A stretch of 64,000 nucleotides of DNA from Paenibacillus polymyxa (GCF_015710975.1 NZ_CP049783.1:868001-932000); one strand, 5' to 3'; positions 44,666 through 54,863 are shown, counted from the first letter of the stretch. Program-made: numbers and translations. Notes: a model not told the origin generated them from the letters alone.

Positions 44666-45235
44666 TCATAACGTACTATGCCGTAACTCATAAAAATACT
44701 GAACAATCGGATGCTTTAACTTCATCTTCTCGGTCATGTTTAAAATTCGCTTTTTTCCTACTCGTCTGTCCACTAAAGCTAGAATATTCAATAAGATATC
44801 ATTACTCTCCAAGCTGTCTTCTATAGAAGTAGTTAAAAATTTATTAGCTACAACATTAAAATTAGACTTGCTTAATGAGGCCTGTACTGATAAAAGCTCC
44901 TTTGCATGTTCTGATATTTTTCTACCTCTTGCAATTACTTGTAGACGATCCTCCGGAACGTTCCCATTAGTGTCTTTTCTGACCGCTTCAATTTCTTCAT
45001 TGCTGATAGGAACTTGGATATTGGGATCATTCTTGATTTCCTGCTCCGTCTGATACCATCTGATTGGGTTAGTTATATCACTCATATTGAGTATGTTCTT
45101 CTTATCTACAGTTATATAACAAATTCCAGATTTATCAGGTAAATAACGGTAACTGGTAGCTCGGTATTCGACCCTTCCGTCTAACGCAGGAGAGAGGAAG
45201 CTCTCCAGTTGTTGCTTCAATTTACTCCAGGACAT
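44666..45235 (-). CDS. SF0329-family protein of unknown function
   Basis: 189 residues. The N-terminus (WSKLKQQLESFLSPALDGRVEYRATSYRYLPDKSG) resembles the small SF0329 family found in Bacilli and enterics; no activity is known to me. The middle is polar and the end helical. The start has AAGGAGG upstream. It follows dus by 53 bp on the same strand. Confidence 0.65.
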   Translation of the reverse strand: MSWSKLKQQLESFLSPALDGRVEYRATSYRYLPDKSGICYITVDKKNILNMSDITNPIRWYQTEQEIKNDPNIQVPISNEEIEAVRKDTNGNVPEDRLQVIARGRKISEHAKELLSVQASLSKSNFNVVANKFLTTSIEDSLESNDILLNILALVDRRVGKKRILNMTEKMKLKHPIVQYFYELRHSTL

Positions 45236-45288
45236 ATATCCTCCTTTGTTTTCAATGCCTACTAACAGCCCGTCCCCAACTTGGGAAT

Positions 45289-46278
45289 TTAATTTCCACG
45301 TTCCTCTACCTCATCATGATCCTTGCTTCCAAACTCATCAAGCAATGTACGCACTTCACTTGTTGATTTGGCGTTCATTAAGCTGTTTCTGAGTTCACTT
45401 GCCCCCCGGAATCCACGGACATATATTTTGAAGAAGCGGGCGAGAGGGCTGAACGAACGTGGCTCCTGCGCTGAATATTGATCATGGAGATCTAAATGAA
45501 GCCGCAGCAGTTCAAGCAATTCTTCACTGCTATGTTCCTTCCGCTCCTTCTCAAACGCAAATGGATTCTGGAAAATACCACGCCCAATCATAATACCATC
45601 CACTCCATATTGCTCAGCGAGCTTCAAGCCGGTCTGACGGTCCGGAATATCTCCGTTAATGGTCAGCAGTGTATCTGGTGCCACCTCATCACGAAGTTTC
45701 TTAATCTCCGGAATCAGTTCCCAGTGGGCGTCTACTTTGCTCATTTCCTCTCTTGTCCGCAGATGAATGGACAAATTCACAATGTCTTGTTTCAAAATAT
45801 GGGTCAACCAGTCGCGCCATTCGTCCACGGTAGTGAAACCGAGCCTTGTTTTTACACTCACGGGCAGTCCCCCGGCTTTGGTGGCCTGAATGATATCCGC
45901 TGCGATTTCGGGACGGCAGATCAGACCGCTTCCCTTCCCATTCTGGGCTACATTCGCTACGGGACAACCCATATTAATATCGATGCCTTTGAAGCCTTCT
46001 TTCGCCATACCGATGCTCATTTCACGGAAATATTCCGGCTTATCTCCCCAGATATGGGCCACCATGGGCTGTTCATCCTCTGTAAAAGTCAAACGCCCGC
46101 GTACACTTTTGTTCCCCTCCGGGTGACAATAACTCTCTGTATTCGCAAACTCCGTAAAAAACACATCCGGTCTGGCTGCTTCACTTACGACATGGCGAAA
46201 CACAACATCCGTCACATCTTCCATCGGTGCCAGTATAAAAAAAGGTCGTGGCAAATCACGCCAAAAATTATTCGTCAT
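45289..46278 (-). CDS. dus: tRNA-dihydrouridine synthase
   Basis: 329 residues from ATG 46278, eight bases after AGAGGAG. FMN TIM barrel: [33 protein letters not shown] with the catalytic Cys in MGCP, VKTRLG, and [14 protein letters not shown]. It reduces uridine in the tRNA D-loop. The longer reading to 46374 lacks a ribosome site. Confidence 0.92.
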   Translation of the reverse strand: MTNNFWRDLPRPFFILAPMEDVTDVVFRHVVSEAARPDVFFTEFANTESYCHPEGNKSVRGRLTFTEDEQPMVAHIWGDKPEYFREMSIGMAKEGFKGIDINMGCPVANVAQNGKGSGLICRPEIAADIIQATKAGGLPVSVKTRLGFTTVDEWRDWLTHILKQDIVNLSIHLRTREEMSKVDAHWELIPEIKKLRDEVAPDTLLTINGDIPDRQTGLKLAEQYGVDGIMIGRGIFQNPFAFEKERKEHSSEELLELLRLHLDLHDQYSAQEPRSFSPLARFFKIYVRGFRGASELRNSLMNAKSTSEVRTLLDEFGSKDHDEVEERGN

Positions 46279-46440
46279 ATCAAAAACTCCTCTATAAATA
46301 CCAGGACAAATCTTTGGTCCCAAAATGGTAAATCTAACCTGTTCATGTCCTTGCTTCTTCTTCACATATAACATATTTAAGCAACGTAGTTCAAACGGCA
46401 GTATATGTTAAGCATAGACATCTAAATGAGTATATCACAC

Positions 46441-46560
46441 TCAATTGAGGAGCATACTCCCCAAAAAACTCGCAAAAAAAGGAAGAGCGCCGCAGTTCAT
46501 AGAAATACTGCACGGTATAACTTCTCCCAGCTTACGCCGTTCCCAAGCGAATGGCTTAAA
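46441..46560 (-). pseudogene. hsdS remnant downstream of hsdM
   Basis: The minus-strand frame reads FKPFAWERRKLGEVI, the conserved opening of an HsdS target-recognition domain; the intact hsdS has FTDAWEQRELGEVI and FTDAWEQRKVSEI. After this the frame is unrelated and stops at 46441. The DNA TTACGCCGTTCCCAAGCG differs by one base from the intact hsdS repeats at 48781 and 49409. It lies 44 bp after the hsdM stop, where hsdS normally sits. Confidence 0.65.
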
Positions 46561-46603
46561 AAAAGAGCCGAGGAATAATATCCTTGACCCTTTTCGTCAA
46601 TTT

Positions 46604-48202
46604 CTACACATGAATACCCAAAATTTTCAGCTGTTCATTGATTTTAGCTTCAAGTTCAGCGATTTCTTGTTTATCTTGCTCTAAAAGCTTACTCACTTCG
46701 GCAAGGTCAATGACTTGCTCTTCTTCAAACGTATCCACGTAGCGAGGAATATTTAAGTTAAACTCATTTTCTTTGATTTCTTCAAGTGATGCCACGTGAG
46801 CATATTTATCAACATCTACACGATTTCGGTACGTTTCGATAATCTTATTGATGTTTTTATCAGTAAGTTTGTTTTGATTTTTACCTTTTTCAAATTCATT
46901 GCTTGCATCGATAAACAAGATGTCTTTTGTTTTACGATTTTTCTTGAATACTAAAATCGTAGTTGGGATGGATACGCCGTAAAACAAGTTGGCAGGTAAT
47001 CCTATAACTGTATCAAGATAGTTTTTCTCAATGATCGTTTGGCGAATCGCACCTTCTGCTGCACCACGGAACAAGACACCATGCGGTAATACAATCGCCA
47101 TTGTTCCAGTATCATTCAGATGATACAAGCTGTGTAAAATGAATGCATAATCCGCCTTAGTTCTAGGAGCGAGTTTACCATATTCCCTAAAACGTGGATC
47201 TTTGAGTTTCGTTTCGCTATTGTCCCAATGAGCAGAATAAGGAGGGTTCGCAACCACGGCATCAAATGAGCGTGGATGGTCAGTTCCTTGGGCATCTGGT
47301 CCATCAGGCCAATCGCTTTCAAGTGTGTCAGCATTAGACAGAGTCATATTATTAAATGAAACACCATGCATCATCAGGTTCATACGAGCCAAGTTGTATG
47401 TTGTCGTATTCTTTTCTTGACCAAAAAATTTAATCGCCCCGGGTTTATTTCCACCAGGCAGCTCACCTTGAACCGTTAACAGCAATGACCCAGATCCACA
47501 AGTCGGGTCATACAGCGAGAAAGTATGTTCCGACTCTTCTACACCATCGGTTACGATTTTAGCCAAAACTTTAGAAACTTCGTGAGGAGTGTAGAATTCT
47601 CCACCTTTTTTACCTGCACTTGCTGCAAATTGACCGATGAGGTATTCATAGATTGCACCAAGAATATCCTTGTTATCTTCACCCTTGTATTCAATGCCAT
47701 GAACAAGCTTTACAATTCGGTTAAGTGATTTCGCACGTTCATTTGTAGAAGAACCTAGACGTGAATCCCCAAGATTAATATCGTTAAATACGCCACGAAA
47801 ATCTTTCGCAGCTTCTCTATTTAATTCAGCGTTTCGATTGAAGTTATCAAAAATAGTCTGATAATCACTTGGAATCACCATGCTATTATCAATCTTATGA
47901 ACTAAAGATTCCCAAGTATCAAGCGGTGCAATGGCATAACCTAAACTTGAAGAAATATCTTCTAGGTAGTCATTCAAATCGTCACCAATTGCTTGTTCTA
48001 AATAAGCTTTATTAATTGATTCACCAACGGCAACATCAATAACATTATTTTTAACTAAATACTGTTCTTGATGTTCTGACAGATAACGGTAAAACATAAA
48101 GGCTAAAATGTAGTTCTTATATTCTGCAGCATCCATGCTTCCACGAAGCTCATTTGCCATCGCCCATAGTTTTGTTGTAATAGTTTGCAGATTATTGCTC
48201 AT
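46604..48202 (-). CDS. hsdM: Type I restriction-modification methyltransferase subunit
   Basis: 532 residues. N-terminal HsdM_N helical domain, then the N6-adenine methylase core: AdoMet motif I YDPTCGSGSLL (residues 231-241) and catalytic NPPY (319-322). GEFYTPHEVS marks the start of the core. It forms M2S with HsdS and methylates adenine in a bipartite site. GGAGG precedes ATG 48202 and hsdS ends 15 bp upstream, so they are one operon. Confidence 0.93.
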   Translation of the reverse strand: MSNNLQTITTKLWAMANELRGSMDAAEYKNYILAFMFYRYLSEHQEQYLVKNNVIDVAVGESINKAYLEQAIGDDLNDYLEDISSSLGYAIAPLDTWESLVHKIDNSMVIPSDYQTIFDNFNRNAELNREAAKDFRGVFNDINLGDSRLGSSTNERAKSLNRIVKLVHGIEYKGEDNKDILGAIYEYLIGQFAASAGKKGGEFYTPHEVSKVLAKIVTDGVEESEHTFSLYDPTCGSGSLLLTVQGELPGGNKPGAIKFFGQEKNTTTYNLARMNLMMHGVSFNNMTLSNADTLESDWPDGPDAQGTDHPRSFDAVVANPPYSAHWDNSETKLKDPRFREYGKLAPRTKADYAFILHSLYHLNDTGTMAIVLPHGVLFRGAAEGAIRQTIIEKNYLDTVIGLPANLFYGVSIPTTILVFKKNRKTKDILFIDASNEFEKGKNQNKLTDKNINKIIETYRNRVDVDKYAHVASLEEIKENEFNLNIPRYVDTFEEEQVIDLAEVSKLLEQDKQEIAELEAKINEQLKILGIHV

Positions 48203-48217
48203 ATTGTTATTTTCCTC

Positions 48218-49477
48218 CTAGATAAACATTTGTTGTAGTAGTGCTTTCTTCTGTTCTTGCAAGTGTTCCAACTTATGCTGATGAAGGGTGATGAGGTTGT
48301 CAAGTTGTTTGAAAAAATTAGAAATTCTTTTTTGTTCAATAATGTTTGGAAACATAATCATTGCCCCAAAAAAGCCCTCCGTTGTTATTCCCGTCAAAGC
48401 GGTTTGAGTTGATACATTCATGAGGTACTGGCGAACGGATTTGTTGTAGTTGAGCAGCAAAGTTATAAAGTGAGAATTCGCCACTTCGTTATCAATTTTG
48501 AATCTACGAGTATGCCACGCAAACGCAGTCCCAGAGCCATTTTCATCGACGCACATCACACGAGCAATCCCCTCTGGAACAAGAGAAGACTCTCCATAAA
48601 TCAAGTCATTTTCATTAAGAATAAACTTGTCGTCCTTTACGGGAGCCAAACGATAAATTTTTCCGTCAATAATGTCGCTGTCGTACATATTACCGACACC
48701 AATTATGTTCGTTCCTTCGCCATAATTTTCTTTCTTGATATAGACTCCAGAGTTGTGGTGTATAGTGATTTCCGATACCTTACGCTGTTCCCAAGCGTCA
48801 GTGAATCCAGGGAAACGAATTTCGGGAAAATCTTCACCATTTTTCGGAAACATTTTTTGAAGCAACCCAGCCTTCAAATTTTTCACGTTATTTAATTTAC
48901 GCTGATGAAGGGTGATGAGGTGGTCTAGGGTGTCAAAAAAGTCGGCAATTAGTTTTTGTTCACTTACAGAAGGTAAAATAATCGGAAGTTTTTTTATTAA
49001 TTCAGCGTTGTAGCTTTGTTGCTTTGTTCCTTGTGTGTATTGTAATCCGTATTCTTCGCCTACTTTTCGATACCATTGAAACAAGAACGATGAATTAAGT
49101 AATTTTTCGTTAGGATACAGTGCCATACATGATTGGTTTAAAGTAGTGTCTATTCCTAATTTTGCACAGTTACCCCGAGTTCCAGCTGCTTCTAAACCGG
49201 TTATTGCCATCACAAATGTACCCTTTGGAACAATTTTTAGATTAGCATTTTTCCTTCCGTTCTCTGTAATTTTTTCGATTGTTTTAGAAACAACACCTCT
49301 GTTTAACTCACCACTAGAAAGCCAATTAATATCTCCATTCCAAAAACTAGAATTCGCTCTGGAAGGGGTTTGACCATTATACTGATTGTCTATAACCTCC
49401 CCCAACTCACGCTGTTCCCAAGCATCAGTGAATCCATGAAATCTTATTCTAGGTGTATTTTCTTTGTTTTCGTTCAT
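48218..49477 (-). CDS. hsdS: Type I restriction-modification specificity subunit
   Basis: 419 residues with two target-recognition domains, each opened by the same motif: PRIRFHGFTDAWEQR (residues about 9-23) and PEIRFPGFTDAWEQR (about 222). Each ends in a conserved coiled-coil helix (ITLHQRKLNNVKNLKAGLLQKMF and ITLHQHKLEHLQEQKKALLQQMF). The start overlaps the ancestral rhuM stop (ATGA). The near-identical DNA repeats at both domain starts allow domain exchange. Confidence 0.92.
   Translation of the reverse strand: MNENKENTPRIRFHGFTDAWEQRELGEVIDNQYNGQTPSRANSSFWNGDINWLSSGELNRGVVSKTIEKITENGRKNANLKIVPKGTFVMAITGLEAAGTRGNCAKLGIDTTLNQSCMALYPNEKLLNSSFLFQWYRKVGEEYGLQYTQGTKQQSYNAELIKKLPIILPSVSEQKLIADFFDTLDHLITLHQRKLNNVKNLKAGLLQKMFPKNGEDFPEIRFPGFTDAWEQRKVSEITIHHNSGVYIKKENYGEGTNIIGVGNMYDSDIIDGKIYRLAPVKDDKFILNENDLIYGESSLVPEGIARVMCVDENGSGTAFAWHTRRFKIDNEVANSHFITLLLNYNKSVRQYLMNVSTQTALTGITTEGFFGAMIMFPNIIEQKRISNFFKQLDNLITLHQHKLEHLQEQKKALLQQMFI
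48781..48809. repeat. hsdS internal repeat, second TRD
   Basis: 29-base repeat encoding FTDAWEQR, nearly identical to 49408-49436 (differences at two positions) and in part to 46532-46549 in the hsdS remnant. All three lie in the same orientation. Confidence 0.8.
49408..49436. repeat. hsdS internal repeat, first TRD
   Basis: Partner of the repeat at 48781-48809, encoding the FTDAWEQR segment at the start of the first target-recognition domain. Confidence 0.8.
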
Positions 49478-50202
49478 TTCTGCTCTCCCTGTATGGTCTT
49501 AATGACTCTATCAAAACCAGAAACTATTTTTTGATGCTTGTTGAATTCTTTATACTCGTGAATAGCCTTTTCCTTAGCTGCACTTTGTGAAATGCGCCCA
49601 TTTCCATCCAAGATTTCATAGCGATTTAAATGTTAAGAATTCATCAATGCTTTTCGTAGACCCTCGGGCGAATTCTTCCAAGAAGTAAGCCCCATATGAT
49701 CTTTGCCTTTATCGGCACTGTCATAAGCAATTTCAGCAGCCGTTTTGCCTGTAATGGCATAATGAAACTTATTTTGAACTGTTGCATAAAACTTCTTGGT
49801 GATCTCTGCGTTCCTGTCATAGTCGTATGAAATTTCCGCAAATACATCTGATATTTGTTGCCATATCCGTCGTTCACTTGCTCGAATGGAACGAACGGTT
49901 TCAATCAGCTCACTGAAGTAATCCTTGCTAAAAACATGCTCACCTTGTTTCATACGTTCAACATCAATTTTAAAACCTTTTTGGATGTAATCTTTTAAGA
50001 CATCCGTTGCCCATATATGGAACTTTGTTGCCTTTTGTGAATTTACACGATAGCCAACTGATATAATGGCATCCAGATTGTAATATTTAACAGCGTTTGT
50101 CTGTGCCTTTCCTTCTATTGCTCCATGTTGAGTGGTATGTGCAATTTCTGCACTAACCACTTTTTCATCGGCATCATACATTAAAAATTGTAATTGGTTC
50201 AT
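49474..50202 (-). pseudogene. Decayed rhuM-like gene
   Basis: ATG 50202 (after GGGAG) opens 189 residues with the RhuM core TQHGAIEGKAQTNAVKYYNLDAIISVGYRVNS. RhuM proteins normally have about 60 more residues, including a DNA-binding-like domain, between the opening QLQFLMYDADEKVV and this core; they are missing here. The frame stops at 49633 after RKALMNS. Beyond it, a further C-terminal piece is readable (LNRYEILDGNGRISQSAAKEKA, ending at TGA 49474), one base out of phase at 49625-49630. Thus there are two deletions and a frameshift. The old stop overlaps hsdS, so the gene was once coupled. Confidence 0.72.
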
Positions 50203-50246
50203 CACAATCTCCCATCTGAACCCCTTATTGGACAATTTCAACTAGA

Positions 50247-53200
50247 TTAACTTTCTGCCAATTCATCCGCTAGTTCGTAAATTGCGTCGCGCAAACCGTT
50301 GCGATATTTAATTTTAGATAATGACTGCACTTCTTCATCATGAGCAAGTGTCTTATAGTCAGAACTGGCTTGAGCGATTATATCACGGATTTGACCCGTA
50401 TCATCCAAGTCTTGTAAGCCGTAGCGATGGCGACTAAACAACTCTCGCATTTGAGCACTTGTGATAATATCAGTAATTCCCCACTTCACTCGGAAATCAA
50501 GAAACCTTCGATCCAGGCTGACGTTGTTCGCTTGCTGGATAATATGTTCACTGTCACTCAGCTTCACGGGATACGTGAAGTTAGAGCCTGCAGGTGGGAA
50601 GTGACCTTTGATAATTGCAGTAGCTGCATTCATAATTTTAGTTGCATAGTTACGATCATCCAACCCATTGGCAAATTGATTAATTTTTTCTTGTGTCTCT
50701 TTGGCTTCTTCATCTTTGCCTTCGTGGACTTCGTTCAATAATCGTTCCACGAGTTCAGTAAGATAATCATAGTCAACTCTAATATCCTTCACATGTGTCA
50801 TCCGCAGTTCGATTTGATAGATAGGGATTTTCTTCTCTTTAGCAATATGTGACTTTAGTTCATTCGTTAAAACGGTTGTTAACATTTTCTCTTGATCTGA
50901 AGTCATTCCCAGCTTCTCTATTAACTCATCTCGATCATCATAGTTAAATCCAACTTTTTCACCATCAACTTCATCGGAATCATATTGCTTTAATTTTGCC
51001 ATCCCTCTGTTATATTCACGGAGCAGATCGAGCATCTCGTCCTTTTTCTTTTCAGATGGAGGCAACTGTTGAAATTCAGTCGTTAAGCTACCTAGCTTCC
51101 CCACCACTTCTTTCACTTCATTAAATACATCTTCAAATGGTTTGGCAATGATACCATCTTTCTGATTAGATTCACGTTGATCTTCTTCAGACAGAATGGC
51201 TGAGTCTTTATTCGCATAAACAGCAAGTGCTTTATTCATTAACTTCTCATTTTGAGCAGGCCAGCGGTAATTCACCACACGCCCCCATGGCTTCTCTTGC
51301 ATATCTGCAATACGATTTGTTCTTGAATAAGCTTGAATTAACCCCGCGCCTTTTAAGGTTCGATCCACATAAAGCGTGTTAAGTTCAGGTGCATCAAAAC
51401 CAGTCAATAATTGGTCAACCACAATAACCAAATCGAGGAAATTTTGATCAGTGACCGATTTATTTAAGCGTGAAGTCACGTCTTGGGTATAGCCAGAAAC
51501 ATCATCCATCCCAAAAGATGTGCCAAATTCAGTATTATAAGCTGTCATAGCATGGTGCAAACCTTGATTTGTGGCAAGCATACTATCATTGTTTGACGTG
51601 TTTTGACTAAATGTCACCGCAACTTTTAATGTTTGTCCGCCATTCTTCTTATTTTCTTCGTTGACACGTTGAAACTCCTTAAAATACATCATTGCCATTG
51701 GCGTACTTGCTTTACCACCACCCACATGAGTTGTGAACAAAGCATTATACTTGCCTTCATTAGAACGATTACGCCAATTTTTGAAAATGTCTTGCACTAC
51801 TAATTTGATATGATCCGAATTTTCATCGTAGAAACTGGGTTCAACAGCATCATCCATATCTTCCTGGGAGAGATTGTTGATTTTCTCTTGAATTCGTTCT
51901 TCATTCCAGTTGGGATAGCGTTCACGGTAGAACGCAGGAAGATATTTTTCTTTCATTTGTTTTTCGTCAATTGTTGTCTCAAAATCCACCTTGAATCCTA
52001 ACACATTACGGTCAGCAATCGCTTCACGAATGGTATATGCATGTAATAGTGGACCAAAAATATCTTCTGTTCGAAGACCAGTGGTCGTTTCATCAAACAT
52101 CGGTGTTCCCGTATAGCCCACCCAAGCAGATTTCTTAAAAGCTTTTTGGATATTCTTGAATGAGTCACCGCCAGTTGAACGATGGGCTTCGTCCACGATA
52201 AATACGATATTCTTATCTGGAGCTTGAAAGGTTTTGCGTTTCACCAAGGTATCTAGTTTTTGAACCGAAGTAACAATAATGCTGTTGTCTTTACTTTTAA
52301 GCTTACGACTCAAATCAGTCGTATTGTCTGTGTTTTGAACGCTACCAAATGTGTCTTCTGTCGCATCAGGATCATAGGCATTGTAATTTTCATTGGTTTG
52401 CTTAGTTAAAGCAATTCTATCCACAACAAAGACAACCTTGTCCACTTTCGGCATACGACTTGCCAGCCATGCCGTTTTGAAGCTTGTGATCGTTTTACCA
52501 GATCCCGTTGTGTGCCAGATATAACCGATTTTATGGGTACCAAGTTCAAAATCTGAACGTTTCAAGCCCTCGATCACATTTTGTGTCGCATACACTTGAT
52601 ACGGACGCATCACTTTCAACGTTTGTTTGTTCTTTGTTCCGTCCAAAATCATGTAGTTAGTAGCCATTTGATGCGCCATTGGAATCGAAAGCATAGAATC
52701 AGCAAATTCTTTCCAGTTACGCACAATGGTATTGTCACTCTTGCGTTGCCAGTTAAAAGCAAAATCCTTATTAAATTTATCTGCCGTCGTATTCGCCATA
52801 TACTTCACATTATTTGGTGTCATTGCCACCAAAATTTGCAAGGTTGAGAAAATATCACGATACTGATGATCTGCAGCATATTGCTGCATCTGATTGAGCG
52901 CTTCATCGACATTACGCGTATCACGCTTTTCTTCAATTTGAATTATTGGTAAACCATTAATCAAGAGAGTTGTGTCAAAACGACAGTCTCCTTTTCCTGT
53001 GATCACTGATGGTCGTTTGATTTGATTGACCACTTGATAAACGGTATCTCCAGCCCCTATTTGTTTTTGATCAAACACAGTAAGAAACACATGACGTCCA
53101 TCATCTAAATCTATTTCGATTTGCGAAACCCCATTTAAACCATATAAGAACTGCCCTGCTTCATAGGGGGTCTGAATATCAGAGATAATTTTCTTAACTT

Positions 53201-53456
53201 GATTAAATTCCACAACACTTAAAGGATGGTCAAGCGTATTCTGATTGTGTTGTTCCAGGATCGCCTTGAAATTATTCCAGAGTTGTTCTGTAGATTTAAT
53301 ATGCGGTTCATATTTCCATAATTTTGTTTTCACTATGTAGCCAGCACTTGATTCTTTGATATCAAAGTTACCCGTTCCTTCAGGATGTTCTTGTTCTACA
53401 ATTGTGCGACTCGTCAGGTATTGAATTAATTCTGTTTCAAATTGATTCTCGGTCAT
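50247..53456 (-). CDS. hsdR: Type I restriction enzyme motor/nuclease subunit
   Basis: 1069 residues. Nuclease domain with D161 and the E175-x-K177 pair (PIIQIEEKRD); helicase motifs Walker A HTTGSGKT (315-322), DEAH (422-425), VGYTGTPMF and a later VDQLLTGFDAP. Full length and apparently intact. It translocates and cuts unmethylated DNA as R2M2S. Its ATG overlaps the upstream half-size S gene (ATGA), and the decayed rhuM starts 44 bp after its stop. Confidence 0.93.
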   Translation of the reverse strand: MTENQFETELIQYLTSRTIVEQEHPEGTGNFDIKESSAGYIVKTKLWKYEPHIKSTEQLWNNFKAILEQHNQNTLDHPLSVVEFNQVKKIISDIQTPYEAGQFLYGLNGVSQIEIDLDDGRHVFLTVFDQKQIGAGDTVYQVVNQIKRPSVITGKGDCRFDTTLLINGLPIIQIEEKRDTRNVDEALNQMQQYAADHQYRDIFSTLQILVAMTPNNVKYMANTTADKFNKDFAFNWQRKSDNTIVRNWKEFADSMLSIPMAHQMATNYMILDGTKNKQTLKVMRPYQVYATQNVIEGLKRSDFELGTHKIGYIWHTTGSGKTITSFKTAWLASRMPKVDKVVFVVDRIALTKQTNENYNAYDPDATEDTFGSVQNTDNTTDLSRKLKSKDNSIIVTSVQKLDTLVKRKTFQAPDKNIVFIVDEAHRSTGGDSFKNIQKAFKKSAWVGYTGTPMFDETTTGLRTEDIFGPLLHAYTIREAIADRNVLGFKVDFETTIDEKQMKEKYLPAFYRERYPNWNEERIQEKINNLSQEDMDDAVEPSFYDENSDHIKLVVQDIFKNWRNRSNEGKYNALFTTHVGGGKASTPMAMMYFKEFQRVNEENKKNGGQTLKVAVTFSQNTSNNDSMLATNQGLHHAMTAYNTEFGTSFGMDDVSGYTQDVTSRLNKSVTDQNFLDLVIVVDQLLTGFDAPELNTLYVDRTLKGAGLIQAYSRTNRIADMQEKPWGRVVNYRWPAQNEKLMNKALAVYANKDSAILSEEDQRESNQKDGIIAKPFEDVFNEVKEVVGKLGSLTTEFQQLPPSEKKKDEMLDLLREYNRGMAKLKQYDSDEVDGEKVGFNYDDRDELIEKLGMTSDQEKMLTTVLTNELKSHIAKEKKIPIYQIELRMTHVKDIRVDYDYLTELVERLLNEVHEGKDEEAKETQEKINQFANGLDDRNYATKIMNAATAIIKGHFPPAGSNFTYPVKLSDSEHIIQQANNVSLDRRFLDFRVKWGITDIITSAQMRELFSRHRYGLQDLDDTGQIRDIIAQASSDYKTLAHDEEVQSLSKIKYRNGLRDAIYELADELAES

Positions 53457-54028
53457 TTATTGATTGCCCCCCTAAGCTTTTCTAATACTATGATAGTTTC
53501 CAAATTTGCCGCTCTAATTTTCAATGCTTCTAGTCGCAATTGGTTGAAATAGAGTTCACCGATTATGCGCTGTTTTTCTATTATAGGCAGATCTGGTAGC
53601 TCAAGTTCTTTCACTTGTTTTAGTGTGTATTTTAGAACTTGAGACCCCTGTAGTCCCATTTGAAACTGTTTATTAATGAATTTATCTTCATTAAGTAAGT
53701 AAACAAGATATTTTGACTCAATTTTTTCATCAGTTACTAATTTAACGTAGTTTTGCGTGTATAGATATCCCTGATGCTTCACACCAACCATAGTAGATTT
53801 TCCCGATATCAAACTAAAAACAATATCCCCTTGACATAACGTACTGACCTTATCCAAGGTTCGTACTTGTTTGCTGTCACTACCATTAGAATCAATACCA
53901 ACCAAATCATCTTCAATATCTTGTTGTCCATAATAGGTGTAAAGTGGTGCTTTATCATCAAACACTTCTATAATTCTAAATTGCGGTGAACCACTCACGA
54001 ACTCTACTATACTATCTAATCTCTTCAT
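53453..54028 (-). CDS. Half-size restriction specificity (S) subunit
   Basis: 191 residues: a single target-recognition domain (residues 1-150, with GSPQFRIIEVFDDKAPLYTYYGQQDI and DIVFSLISGKSTMVG) and one terminal helix (IEKQRIIGELYFNQLRLEALKIRAANLETIIVLEKL). A normal HsdS has two of each. It could dimerise, or partner the single recognition domain fused to the methylase at 54864. It overlaps hsdR by four bases. An extension to 54103 lacks a ribosome site. Confidence 0.78.
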   Translation of the reverse strand: MKRLDSIVEFVSGSPQFRIIEVFDDKAPLYTYYGQQDIEDDLVGIDSNGSDSKQVRTLDKVSTLCQGDIVFSLISGKSTMVGVKHQGYLYTQNYVKLVTDEKIESKYLVYLLNEDKFINKQFQMGLQGSQVLKYTLKQVKELELPDLPIIEKQRIIGELYFNQLRLEALKIRAANLETIIVLEKLRGAINK

Positions 54029-54399
54029 ATAAATTCGTGCCTTTCTTAAATTAACTTTTATTGTTGATACTTGTATCTTATAAGAATTTTTTCGAAAACG
54101 CAATCGATATTTTTTAATTTTAAAAAATTACGTTTTCTACATGTGTCGAGGCGATGGAAAGGATATATTTAACCTTATTGTATTTTTTATCTATTATAAT
54201 AAATAGCCCTCTCAATATGTCTGCCTTCTGCATAATACATTCTTGCCAACTGTTTTCACCTCATTGAAATATCTCAACTAAATCAAAGGTCTATACACCT
54301 GAGGCAAAAAAATACTACAATTCATTTTTTATACCAAATATTCCATAATTGATCTTTACTTATTACGCAATATCATATTTATGTGTATATATGGAACCG
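54029..54399. other. Non-coding A+T-rich stretch upstream of the half-size S gene
   Basis: No gene supported. It contains the perfect 9-bp inverted repeat ATTTTTTAA-TT-TTAAAAAAT (54109-54128) and probably the promoter of the half-S/hsdR unit, which cannot be fixed because of the base composition. Confidence 0.4.
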
Positions 54400-54426
54400 A
54401 AAAAGCCCTTGAATAATACCAAGGAC
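54400..54426 (-). terminator. Weak terminator after the toxin gene
   Basis: Minus-strand 7-bp stem GTCCTTG / CAAGGGC (one wobble) followed by TTTTTC. Confidence 0.5.
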
Positions 54427-54529
54427 CTAATTTATTGTAAAGCTAATATTATTACTTTGACTATTCGAGTTTGTAGCAAAGATAGACAATGAAGAGAGGC
54501 TATTCAATCAACATTGATTAAAATTATTA

Positions 54530-54841
54530 TCAAAGTAGTTTTTCATGATTGCGTTTACTATATATAACTCGTCGGATTTCTACAATATCATCAAAAACAA
54601 CGTAGAATACAATATAATTCTCAACAACAAGCATTCGAAATTCATCCTTAAGCTTAAAGTTGTTTTTATAGAGATGTCCAGAGAAAGGAAATTGTTCTAA
54701 CTTTGAAATGGCCCTATCTAACTTATCAACAAGATTAATTGCAGCTTGTGGTGCAGAAAGTTGTTCGCTTATATAATTAACAATCTCTAGCAAGTCTGAT
54801 TGTGCTAGGGTGAGGTAACGTAATTTATACTTCTTTTCCAT
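54530..54841 (-). CDS. RelE/ParE-family toxin
   Basis: 103 residues. ParE/RelE fold: YLTLAQSDLLEIVNYISEQLSAPQAAINLVDKLDRAI (two helices), then FPFSGHLYKN and the beta strands FRMLVVENYIVFYVVFDDIVEIRRVIYSKRNHEKLL with basic catalytic-region residues. It starts 22 bp after the methylase stop with AAGGAG upstream and is likely co-transcribed with it. The cognate Phd-type antitoxin lies on the far side of the methylase at 56906. Confidence 0.87.
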   Translation of the reverse strand: MEKKYKLRYLTLAQSDLLEIVNYISEQLSAPQAAINLVDKLDRAISKLEQFPFSGHLYKNNFKLKDEFRMLVVENYIVFYVVFDDIVEIRRVIYSKRNHEKLL

Positions 54842-54863
54842 TAGAGGACTCCTTTAATTTTGA

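Noticed and set aside
45496..46371. 291-residue frame on the plus strand
   Set aside because: Antisense to dus, without a ribosome site or family motif.
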